Positions 1 to 6,740 of a DNA stretch of 11,267 bases are shown here, piece by piece. The position numbers and the translations under genes are program-made. This DNA is from Desulfobacterales bacterium (GTDB taxonomy: Bacteria > Desulfobacterota > Desulfobacteria > Desulfobacterales > C00003060): assembly GCA_020347085.1 (NCBI GenBank), contig CP070769.1, positions 160,181 to 171,447 on the forward strand, read 5' to 3'. Numbering within the stretch: position 1 is the stretch's first letter; the number at the start of each line of letters is the position of its first letter. The notes beneath the pieces were generated by a model that was not told the DNA's origin, did not search any database, and saw nothing but the letters and a program-made list of their open reading frames with translations.

Positions 1-93
1 ATAACTTGAACCGCAAAAGCGAGTGCATTCCCCGTCCCGACTTGTCAAAACTGAGGGGTTAGCAAGCGGATCTAAAAATAGTACAATCCCTTA

Positions 94-109
94 CCCCGAC
101 TTGTCGGGG
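94..109. repeat. Palindromic repeat CCCCGACTTGTCGGGG
   Basis: A short hairpin-forming palindrome with 7-bp complementary arms (CCCCGAC and GTCGGGG) around TT. In RNA it would form a 6-bp stem with a CTTG loop. The 11-bp string CCCGACTTGTC also occurs at 36-46, so half of the element is repeated about 60 bp upstream. No T-tract follows, so it is a poor intrinsic terminator. It looks more like a small dispersed intergenic repeat, but one window cannot show genome-wide copy number. Confidence 0.5.
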
Positions 110-182
110 CAGGGAGCTTCAATCTTGTACATAAGCTTGTTCACTTCATCAACTTTAGCTCACTTTCATTGACGAATAACCG

Positions 183-638
183 ATGACTCCCCCAACGATC
201 AAGATCCGTCGTCTTAACCCAGAACATGATTCAGATATTCCCCTGCCTTGTTACATGACCCCACAATCCTCTGGAATGGATCTCTATGCGGCCATCAAAG
301 AAGACCAGGTGCTCCCCATAGGTTCCATTACCGTGATTCCTACAGGGGTGGCTATAGCTATGCCTACAGGCCTAGAGGCACAGATTCGCCCTAGAAGTGG
401 TCTTGCCTTTAAACACGGTATAGGTATCGTCAACTCTCCCGGAACCATCGATGCTGACTACAGAGGGGAGATAAAGGTCGCACTTATCAATCTCGGGGGA
501 AGGCCTTATTCCATCCGTCGAGGTGACAGAATTGCCCAAATGGTCATTCAGAAGGTCTATCAAGCCGAACTAGAGCTTGTGGATACGCTTGAGGAAACAG
601 AGCGGAATGAGGGTGGCTTCGGACATACGGGAACTTAG
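183..638 (+). CDS. dut: dUTP diphosphatase (dUTPase, trimeric class)
   Basis: Hydrolyses dUTP to dUMP and pyrophosphate, keeping uracil out of DNA and supplying dUMP for thymidylate synthesis; cytosolic. The 151-aa length is typical of the homotrimeric family and all five motifs are present in order: SSGMDLYA (29-36), RPRSGLA (69-75), the catalytic stretch NSPGTIDADYRGE (84-96) with D90 as the expected water-activating aspartate, RGDRIAQ (113-119), and the C-terminal flexible arm RNEGGFGHTG (141-150) whose F146 should stack on uracil. The ATG at 183 lacks a clear Shine-Dalgarno sequence, but it places the first motif at the usual distance. The gene stands alone: the next gene starts 293 bp downstream and nothing in that spacer was recognised. 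Confidence 0.96.
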   Translation: MTPPTIKIRRLNPEHDSDIPLPCYMTPQSSGMDLYAAIKEDQVLPIGSITVIPTGVAIAMPTGLEAQIRPRSGLAFKHGIGIVNSPGTIDADYRGEIKVALINLGGRPYSIRRGDRIAQMVIQKVYQAELELVDTLEETERNEGGFGHTGT

Positions 639-931
639 TTATTAGCCACTTATCACTGGTTAGTTGTAAGCCCTAAAAGTAACAGTGCACGAGGCAAGGA
701 AGGTCGCTTCGCTGAGGCGGCCAATGCCTTTCTTCAGGAGGTATGCCTTTCTCGGAGGTGGACATGGCTGCATGCCTATGTTCAGTAGTATCCTTTGCCC
801 CGTGATGACTGACAGACATACGGCTACCTGGAAACTATGAGATGCTCTTCGTAATAACTCATACGAGTGGTAACAGCCAAAAGGAATTACAAAATCCTTT
901 CAACGTGCGAATGACTCATGACGAGTGACCA

Positions 932-1708
932 GTGACCAGCGTCTGCGTACTATCCAGCGGGAGCAAGGGAAACGCCATCTACATTTCTGATGGAAGATCC
1001 TCTATTCTGGTGGACGCGGGGCTGTCCGCAGTCGAAATTGAACGTCGCCTGCGCTCAAGAGCGCTTGATCCAAAATACCTGGATGCGATTGTTGTATCTC
1101 ACGAACATGCTGATCACATTCAGGGCGTAGGTCCCCTTTCAAGACGTTATCAGCTGCCGGTTCATATTAATGAACTGACCCTCGCCGCCTCCGGGGCTCA
1201 GCTTGGAGCTGTGTATGAGACCATAAAGTTCCATCCTGGTAAGGCCTTCTGTATAGGGGATCTTTGTCTTCACCCTTTTTCGGTTTCCCATGATGCATCA
1301 GATTCAGTAGGGTTTACGGTTCAAGATGATGCTACAAAGATAGGAATTGTGACCGATTTGGGCATCGCAACCCAGTTGGTCTGCCACCACTTGAAAGGGT
1401 GCAGCCTTATCGTCTTGGAGGCAAACCACGATCTACAGATGCTGGAGGAGGGGCCGTACCCTTGGCACGTAAAACAGCGGATTCAAAGTCGGCGGGGACA
1501 CCTGTCAAATGAGGCATCTCGCGATCTGCTGGGAGAGGTATCGCACAGTTCGCTCAGACATGTCATCCTGGCCCACATCAGCGAGACCAATAACGACCCT
1601 GACAGGGCTCTATCCGTGGTAGGTGAAGCCGTGTCTCATCATCGCACGCAACTGAGCGTCGCCTGGCAGCATGTGGCAGGGGAGATTATTCGCCTGGGAG
1701 ACGACTAA
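932..1708 (+). CDS. Metallo-beta-lactamase-fold hydrolase, WalJ/YycJ-like
   Basis: A 258-aa single-domain MBL-fold protein. It opens with VCVLSSGSKGNA (4-15), the N-terminal signature of the YycJ/WalJ/VicX subgroup. The metal-binding motif HEHADH is at 57-62. Further likely metal ligands are H120 (SHDASDS, 119-125), D142 (VTDLG, 140-144) and a late histidine in ILAHIS. No signal peptide is visible. Members of this subgroup are linked to DNA metabolism and cell-wall stress signalling in Firmicutes; the substrate here is unknown. The start is GTG: an in-frame TGA lies at 926-928, so no earlier start is possible, and the next residues already match the family N-terminus. A tandem AGTGACC duplication sits at the start (924-937), and no good Shine-Dalgarno is seen. 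Confidence 0.88.
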   Translation: MTSVCVLSSGSKGNAIYISDGRSSILVDAGLSAVEIERRLRSRALDPKYLDAIVVSHEHADHIQGVGPLSRRYQLPVHINELTLAASGAQLGAVYETIKFHPGKAFCIGDLCLHPFSVSHDASDSVGFTVQDDATKIGIVTDLGIATQLVCHHLKGCSLIVLEANHDLQMLEEGPYPWHVKQRIQSRRGHLSNEASRDLLGEVSHSSLRHVILAHISETNNDPDRALSVVGEAVSHHRTQLSVAWQHVAGEIIRLGDD

Positions 1709-1808
1709 CGTCCATCATTTGAGTTTCTTCTTAGAAAGGTGTTTTCAGCCCCCAAAGGCCAACCTAAGACTTCGATTGGCATAAATTGTGACCATTTCTT
1801 TTGTAATG

Positions 1809-2084
1809 TCAGATAGTTGATGTTGTCCGACCCGATTGCCCCTTACTCTTTAGGGAGAGGAGTCGAACATAGGCAGACCAAGGCAGTGAGAAACGGTCTT
1901 GAAGGGCATCCAGAGTGAATTTGCCAGACACTGTCTGGCAAATCTCTGTAGGGGGATAGGCCCGATAGAACTGCCGCATTTGCTGCAGATTCTGGCGTGA
2001 GAAGCCCCGGCCAAACTTGCTTGTGAGGTCAGCGGACAGCTTTTTCAGGAGAGCCTCGCCATAGCCTGCCCGGCGGCGAGGTTG
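1809..2084 (-). pseudogene. YhcG/DUF1016-family gene fragment (decayed)
   Basis: Conceptual translation of the minus strand from about 2063 reads YGEALLKKLSADLTSKFGRG, followed by NLQQMRQFYRAYP, QTVSGKFTLDALQDRF and LPWSAYVRLLSLK. This is the N-terminal helical part of the YhcG/DUF1016 family (PDDEXK-type putative nuclease, often plasmid- or phage-associated). The similarity ends near 1848, and a TGA at 1809-1811 stops the frame after a few unrelated residues. The C-terminal nuclease domain is absent. Upstream of 2084 the reading no longer resembles the family and has no plausible start. It is therefore a relic of at most about 90 codons of a family usually around 340 aa or more. It lies just past the end of the DUF362 gene, in the same orientation. 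The identification is from memory of the family pattern. Confidence 0.72.
1919..1943. repeat. Perfect 25-bp palindrome inside the pseudogene
   Basis: ATTTGCCAGACA (1919-1930) and TGTCTGGCAAAT (1932-1943) are exact reverse complements around a single C. The element falls on the QTVSGKF codons of the decayed YhcG-like fragment. It could be a chance product of the coding sequence, a binding site, or a hairpin that ends transcription arriving from the DUF362 gene. No T-rich tract follows on either strand, so a terminator role is not supported. Confidence 0.6.
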
Positions 2085-2155
2085 GAGATAACACTTGGAA
2101 ACACCCGGCCTGTTGGAAGTGGCCGCAGGTTGGTTCGGTAATGGCTATTCAGCAA

Positions 2156-3262
2156 CTATATCTTGATAAGCTCGTAGGATCTTGTTCCAAGTCCGATTTC
2201 TTCTGCGTACTCTAACTGGATTTCCCAGTCAACCTTCGGATAGAGTGCTCGGAACTTGTCCTTCCCGGGTTTGAAATTCTTCGTGAGGCAAGAGGTCCTG
2301 AGCCCCTCGGCATTGTTGACCAAGTCGGCCGAGGCCTGGTCTATGGCCACCGGGTCGGTCGAGGCCACGATACCGATATCAGGCACAATAGGGGCATCAC
2401 TGTGAGAATAGCAGTCGCAAGCAGGTGATACCTGGATGATGAAATTAAGAAAAGTGGCCGAGTCCTTTTTCCCTTTTAATACCCCGGCAGTATATTCGAC
2501 CATGTTTTCCAAAAAAACCGGAATCGTCTGGTCCCACTGAATCTGGATGGCTTGATTCGGGCAGACGATGATGCACTCGCCGCACCCTACACACTTCTTC
2601 CGGTTGATTTTTGCCTTTTCATCAATGAGAGAAATCGCCTTCTGAGCACAGTATTCCACACATTCACCGCATCCCTCGCATTTCTTCCGTTTCACCTTAG
2701 GGGTGACTGTGGAATGCTGGGCCAATTTCCCTTTTCGAGAGGCACACCCCATGCCAAGGTTCTTGATCGTTCCCCCAAAGCCTGAAAGCTCATGGCCCTT
2801 AAAATGGGCCACACTCACGATGGCATCGGCGCGGACAATCTCAGAACCGATATAGACCTTCTTGAATTGTTTCAAATTCACCGTGACCGCTGTTTCATTG
2901 CCACCCCGAAGCCCATCAGCGATGATCAGGGGGGCGTCCACCACAGCATAGGTGAACCCATTGAGAGTGGCGGTCCTCAAATGAGCAACCGAGTCACTCC
3001 GAGTCCCCACATAAAGGGTATTGGCATCGGTCAGAAAGGGGCTTCCCCCTGCTTCCTTGATCATATCCACAATCTTGCGGACAAAAACGGGCCGTACGTA
3101 AGCCGTGTTTCCTGTCTCCCCAAAATGAAGCTTGACGGCCACAAAGGCCCTTTCCTTGACCCTGGCAGCGAGGTCCACTGCCCCGAGCAGACGCCCGACC
3201 TTGTCCACAAGGTTGCCACTCGGCTTCGCCCTGAGGTCAGCAAAGTAGACGGGGCTTTTCAT
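2156..3262 (-). CDS. DUF362 domain protein with two [4Fe-4S] ferredoxin motifs
   Basis: A 368-aa cytosolic protein of the DUF362 family. The DUF362 core covers roughly residues 1-180 and 275-340, with KLHFGE (44-49), HFKGHELSGFGGTIKNLGMG (153-172) and STDPVAID (301-308) as conserved blocks. A 2[4Fe-4S] ferredoxin module is inserted at 190-240, with cysteines C195, C198, C201, C205 and C224, C227, C230, C234. Each set has the CxxCxxCxxxC spacing followed a few residues later by AI. The biochemical role of the family is not settled; an electron-transfer or Fe-S-related function is the reasonable reading. The start is ATG at 3262 with AGGA about 7 nt upstream on the minus strand. It lies 63 bp downstream of thi4 on the same strand, so the two probably share a transcript. 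No convincing terminator follows. Confidence 0.88.
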   Translation of the reverse strand: MKSPVYFADLRAKPSGNLVDKVGRLLGAVDLAARVKERAFVAVKLHFGETGNTAYVRPVFVRKIVDMIKEAGGSPFLTDANTLYVGTRSDSVAHLRTATLNGFTYAVVDAPLIIADGLRGGNETAVTVNLKQFKKVYIGSEIVRADAIVSVAHFKGHELSGFGGTIKNLGMGCASRKGKLAQHSTVTPKVKRKKCEGCGECVEYCAQKAISLIDEKAKINRKKCVGCGECIIVCPNQAIQIQWDQTIPVFLENMVEYTAGVLKGKKDSATFLNFIIQVSPACDCYSHSDAPIVPDIGIVASTDPVAIDQASADLVNNAEGLRTSCLTKNFKPGKDKFRALYPKVDWEIQLEYAEEIGLGTRSYELIKI

Positions 3263-3325
3263 CGTCTTTTCCTAACCATATTTGTCAACGTGAGCATCCC
3301 GCCCACAACTTTAGGCACTCTTTTG

Positions 3326-4129
3326 TCATTTGTCTTCTTCTAACCGCTGAAGAATTTGTTCGGCTGCCTTTTTCCCAGAAAGGAGCATCCCCCCGAAGAT
3401 AGGGCCCATCCGATAAGAGCCAAACGTGGCATTGGCAGCCATGCCGGCCACATAGACTCCTGGAAAGGCTTCGCGGGTATTTTCAAGGGTTGATTGTTCC
3501 GCCACTTCAGCCCATAGAGACTTTTCACCCATTACCTTGCCGGTTTTGGTCAAGAGTCTTGATCCGGATTTTCTGACTATGATGTGCATCAATTCGATAG
3601 CATGCCCTGTCGCGTCAATGGTATACCGGGCCCGCACAGTTAGAGGATCGACATGAAGCTCGGCCATTTCAACTGCTGTCCAGTTGATCACGAGGCCGGC
3701 CACCCTGGCCGTTTCGGGACCATCTGTCTGCCGGATCATGACGTCCTCCACACTCATGAGGTTGAAGACCTTTACCCCCGCCTGACAGGCCTTGGAGGCC
3801 AAAGTCGTAATGGTTTCTACGGAATCGGCTGTATAGTATCCTGTTTGGAAGGCGTGCGTGGGAATGCCCAGCTCATCAAGAACCTTTTTCCCTTCATCCT
3901 GTACCACAATCTCATTGAACATCATGCCGCCGCCCCACATCCCACCTCCGACGCTCAGCTTGCGCTCAAAAAGGGCAACCTTCCTGCCATTCTTGGCCAG
4001 GTAATAGGCCGCTACCAACCCAGCCGGCCCCCCGCCCACGACGGCAACATCAAGGTCTATGTGGTCGGTCCATTTCTTTATGAAGCGGTCTATGATCGCC
4101 CTGGTGATAACCTGTTCGTCCAGTTTCAT
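3326..4129 (-). CDS. thi4: Thiamine thiazole synthase Thi4, sulfide-using type
   Basis: Builds the thiazole moiety of thiamine from NAD, glycine and a sulfur source. The 267-aa protein has the family's FAD/NAD-type Rossmann start VVGGGPAGLVAAYYLA (30-45), E55 for the ribose, GGGMWGGGMMFNEIVVQ (61-77), and the C-terminal YVAGMAANATFGSYRMGPIF (226-245). At the position of the sulfur-donating cysteine of yeast Thi4 this protein has H159 in LHVDPLT, as in the Methanocaldococcus enzyme. It should therefore act catalytically with free sulfide and Fe(II) rather than as a suicide enzyme. The frame is open upstream to 4201, but the ATG at 4129 is chosen because GAGAGG lies 7 nt before it and the protein then begins as homologues do (MKLDEQVITRAII). 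No TPP riboswitch core was found upstream. The DUF362 gene follows. Confidence 0.93.
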   Translation of the reverse strand: MKLDEQVITRAIIDRFIKKWTDHIDLDVAVVGGGPAGLVAAYYLAKNGRKVALFERKLSVGGGMWGGGMMFNEIVVQDEGKKVLDELGIPTHAFQTGYYTADSVETITTLASKACQAGVKVFNLMSVEDVMIRQTDGPETARVAGLVINWTAVEMAELHVDPLTVRARYTIDATGHAIELMHIIVRKSGSRLLTKTGKVMGEKSLWAEVAEQSTLENTREAFPGVYVAGMAANATFGSYRMGPIFGGMLLSGKKAAEQILQRLEEDK

Positions 4130-4185
4130 TGTTCGGCCTCTCGAAGTTGTAACAGTCCATGATCTCTCCCGAAGGCAACCGCATC

Positions 4186-4217
4186 CCCGCCCACCTCGCA
4201 AGCGAGAGCGTTGCGGG
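4186..4217. other. Stem-loop upstream of thi4
   Basis: Two nested inverted repeats: CCCGC (4186-4190) with GCGGG (4213-4217), and inside it CTCGC (4195-4199) with GCGAG (4202-4206) around a 2-nt centre. It lies about 57 bp upstream of the thi4 start, within its presumed leader. The role is unknown. It does not carry the conserved core of a TPP riboswitch. Confidence 0.4.
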
Positions 4218-5047
4218 CAGGTCTTCGGCCTCCAGTGGCTTTGGTTACTGTGCTGATATTCTTTCTGGAAATAGCTGGACGTTTACATTCAGCGGTTTCC
4301 CTTAGCCCAATGAAAAACTATGATGATACTTAGCTGTGTTACTTGCCTCCTCAGCCCTCAAACCTCTATGGCATAATCTGCGTATCACAAAAAAAGCCAA
4401 CTTCAACACAAGAAATTGGCAACATCCCTCGGAAGAAAATGTTGTTGATACATATGATTAGTTAGCAACCGGGACCTTGAAAGTCAAGAGTTTTGTCCTG
4501 CTTACGGACTTGACAAGCTAACCTTTTTCAGCCCAAAGCCTCACAACGCGGAGACCGCCCCTGGGTTTGACCGGCTCACTCCCCGAACGCGAAGCGCTGC
4601 TGTCCGGAAGAACCCACGCTCGGAAGGGCCGGGAGGGCTCACTTCGCATGCTTGAACATCGTACTTTACAACCTGTAAAAAATACCGACAGGCATCCTCC
4701 TTGGCCTGAAGCGAGGCGGCCTCCTGTGCTTTGAAGATCTTCTTTGCTTTTGCCTACTTACCATGATTTCGGCATGTGATTGGTCCTGGCATGGCTATTG
4801 CTACGTAGCGGAAAAACACCTAAGTTTTGCTCTATTGTTAAATCAAGGTGAACCGGTGTGAGCAAATTGCCGGGGCCTCATACGGCACCCGAGTGAACCC
4901 GCATATTCCTGTCGCCTTGAGAGCATACGAGGATCTGGCAGTGCCCTTTTTGGACAGTCAAGATCCGTAAACACTCACAGTGATAGCCCAGCACGAAGAA
5001 TACGAGCGATATGCCCTTATTTCCCCTCTTTTTCAAACATCTTGCCC
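4218..5047. other. Gene-free divergent spacer between thi4 and sat
   Basis: About 830 bp with no coding region I can support on either strand. The open frames here are short, lack ribosome-binding sites and have unrecognisable products. It must contain the thi4 promoter on the minus strand, but no confident -35/-10 pair could be picked. A block of about 110 bp (roughly 4545-4650) is clearly richer in G and C than its surroundings and has several short self-complementary stretches; it may be a relic or a structured RNA. A CTTGA/TCAAG dyad lies near 4476-4490. No tRNA or known riboswitch was seen. Confidence 0.5.
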
Positions 5048-5076
5048 TTGACAAAAGGAGCATTTTGTACTAAATA
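5048..5076 (+). promoter_or_regulatory. Possible sigma-70-type promoter for sat
   Basis: A perfect -35 hexamer TTGACA (5048-5053) is followed after 17 nt by the A/T-rich hexamer TAAATA (5071-5076), a weak match to a -10 box. Between them is an ACAAAA/TTTTGT dyad (5051-5056 and 5063-5068) that could be an operator. Transcription from here would give sat a leader of about 280 nt. The -10 match is poor, so this is only a candidate. Confidence 0.35.
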
Positions 5077-5271
5077 GAGCAGTCTCTTTTCTGACCCTTG
5101 CGGGTTCTAAAACGCTTATTGTTCGGCCACCTTTGGTTCAACGGGCGTCGAGACCCAGCCGAGGCAAACCGACTTGATCCCTGCTACTTAGAGGAAGTCT
5201 CAAGAAATATACCAAACATAGAAAGGAGGGGAGGCCCGGGATACGCGGAAGGCGCAGCTGGAGGAGCTTGG

Positions 5272-5310
5272 TTCTTGTCCGCAAGAATGTGATATTCTGT
5301 TCTCAGAACA
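5272..5310 (+). promoter_or_regulatory. Cluster of three overlapping dyads in the sat leader
   Basis: Three inverted repeats lie end to end about 50-90 nt before the sat start: TTCTTG/CAAGAA (5272-5277 with 5282-5287), AGAAT/ATTCT (5284-5288 with 5294-5298) and TGTTCT/AGAACA (5298-5303 with 5305-5310). The first and second share AGAA and cannot form together. This suggests a regulator binding site or alternative RNA structures. No matching known riboswitch was recognised. Confidence 0.4.
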
Positions 5311-5349
5311 AAAACCATTTTGAAGCTCATTTTTGGCAGGTTTCTTAAT

Positions 5350-5357
5350 AAGGAGGT
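5350..5357 (+). promoter_or_regulatory. Strong ribosome binding site that sets the sat start
   Basis: AAGGAGGT, a near-perfect Shine-Dalgarno sequence, lies 5-6 nt before the ATG at 5363. It rules out the longer in-frame start at 5333, which would place this site inside the coding region. An ATG at 5358 is out of frame. Confidence 0.85.
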
Positions 5358-5362
5358 ATGCG

Positions 5363-6727
5363 ATGTCACTAGTGATAGAAACACCACCGCCTCACGGAGG
5401 CAGACTTGAAGAAAGGGTTGTGCGCGATCGTGAGTTGGGGAGAAAGCTGGCAAAAGGTTGCCCTGTCTTTGACATTAAGCCTACTCTGGACGAGAATGGA
5501 GTCCCTGTGAGGAATGTTTACAGGGAGATCATGTCCATCTGCTACGGTTTCTTCTCTCCTGTTGAAGGATCCATGAAAAAGGCAGAAGTTGATAGGATAT
5601 TAAAGGAAAGAAGGCTATTAAATGACTGGGTTTTTCCCTATCCACTGGTCTTTGATATCACTGAAGAAGACCTCAAGAACCTGGGTGTTACCGTAGGAGA
5701 CAGGGTGCTCTTGAGGATTAAGGGAAAGCCCTTTGCAGTCCTTGATATTGATGAAATATGGAGAATTGAGAATACAGAAGAGCTGGCTACCAAGACCTTT
5801 GGGACACCTGAAGACAACCCGGAGGTCGTAAAAGAGCCATTTGACAAGAAGATGCCGGGCTGGGTCATCTACAAGAGCTTGAATCCGGTCGTATTAGCCG
5901 GGAAGTTCAGGATCATCAATGAACCAACCTTCTTACCGCCCTTTGACAAGTATTGGTTTCCTCCGAGGAAGTCCAGAGAGGAATATGCTAGGAGGGAATG
6001 GAGGACTGTCATAAACCATCAGACCAGAAACGTCCCACACATCGGCCATGAGTTTCTTATGAAGAATGCCGCTTATATGGGGGATTCAGAGCCCTGTCAC
6101 GGCATACAGGTAAACGCGATCATTGGTGTTAAGAGACCAGGGGATTATCCGGATGAGGCAATCATTGAAGGTCATCAGGCGGTTAATGAAGGAGGCTATA
6201 TCAAGCCGGAGAGGCACCTGGTAACGTTCACGTTGTGGGACATGAGGTACGGCAATCCGCTCGAGTCCATGTTGCATGGGATCATCAGGCAGAATATGGG
6301 TTGTACACACCATATGTTTGGGAGAGATCATGCGGCTGTTGGTGAATACTATGATATGTGGTCCACGCAGATACTCTGGGGCAAGGGAATACCCAGCTTT
6401 GGTTTTCCTGCTCCTATCACTGATGTGCCCTATGGCTTAAAGATCAGGCCTCAGAATATGGCTGAGTTCTGGTATTGTCCTGTATGTAATGAAATCGCCT
6501 ACAGTGGATGCTGCGGTCATGACAAAGAAAAAGAGAAATTCAGCGGGAGTTTTGTCAGGGGCATGGTGGCAGAAGGTGTCTTCCCACCTAAGGTTATCTT
6601 CAGGCCTGAGGTATACAAAGTGATTGTTAAGTGGTGGAAGGAATTTGATTATCCCTTCTGCAATCCGAAGTATGTGAAGGAAAAGGAAGAGAGACTAGAG
6701 GTAGATTTGCCTGATATGGATATCTAA
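5363..6727 (+). CDS. sat: Sulfate adenylyltransferase (ATP sulfurylase)
   Basis: Converts sulfate and ATP to APS and pyrophosphate, the activation step of dissimilatory sulfate reduction, in the cytoplasm. The 454-aa protein has an N-terminal PUA-like domain (about 1-195) and the catalytic domain with QTRNVPHIGHE (220-230), which includes the QxRN and HxGH nucleotide-binding motifs. GRDHAAVG (320-327) and a C-terminal zinc-type site (C372, C375, C383 or C384, H386) follow. It is somewhat longer than many Sat proteins of about 400-430 aa because of its N- and C-terminal ends. It is followed after 13 bp by a small gene, and faces qmoCBA. Arginine is encoded by AGA/AGG in 27 of 29 cases, unlike qmoB, which may indicate a different origin. 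The sequence alone does not prove direction, but with qmo and no sign of oxidation genes, reduction is the likelier role. Confidence 0.96.
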   Translation: MSLVIETPPPHGGRLEERVVRDRELGRKLAKGCPVFDIKPTLDENGVPVRNVYREIMSICYGFFSPVEGSMKKAEVDRILKERRLLNDWVFPYPLVFDITEEDLKNLGVTVGDRVLLRIKGKPFAVLDIDEIWRIENTEELATKTFGTPEDNPEVVKEPFDKKMPGWVIYKSLNPVVLAGKFRIINEPTFLPPFDKYWFPPRKSREEYARREWRTVINHQTRNVPHIGHEFLMKNAAYMGDSEPCHGIQVNAIIGVKRPGDYPDEAIIEGHQAVNEGGYIKPERHLVTFTLWDMRYGNPLESMLHGIIRQNMGCTHHMFGRDHAAVGEYYDMWSTQILWGKGIPSFGFPAPITDVPYGLKIRPQNMAEFWYCPVCNEIAYSGCCGHDKEKEKFSGSFVRGMVAEGVFPPKVIFRPEVYKVIVKWWKEFDYPFCNPKYVKEKEERLEVDLPDMDI

Positions 6728-6740
6728 TAGGAGGTGTCAC

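Noticed and set aside
2552..3343. Plus-strand open frames opposite the DUF362 gene
   Set aside because: The opposite strand encodes a complete family member with both Fe-S motifs, and these frames have no supporting signals.
3653..4162. 169-aa open frame on the plus strand opposite thi4
   Set aside because: It lies antisense to a confidently identified gene, has no ribosome binding site and its product resembles no family; it is a shadow of thi4.
4130..4201. Longer N-terminus for Thi4 starting at 4201
   Set aside because: The extra 24 residues are arginine- and glycine-rich, are absent from homologues as I know them, and a ribosome binding site sits just before the ATG at 4129.
4130..4450. 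TPP riboswitch in front of thi4
   Set aside because: I looked on the minus strand for the conserved CTGAGA and CTGATCTGG-type core elements and found neither; the nested hairpin there does not fit the fold.
4878..5063. 61-aa minus-strand open frame in the thi4-sat spacer
   Set aside because: Its product is unrecognisable, it lacks a Shine-Dalgarno sequence and it overlaps the candidate sat promoter.
5333..5362. Longer N-terminus for Sat starting at 5333
   Set aside because: It would put the strong Shine-Dalgarno sequence inside the coding region, and no ribosome binding site precedes 5333.
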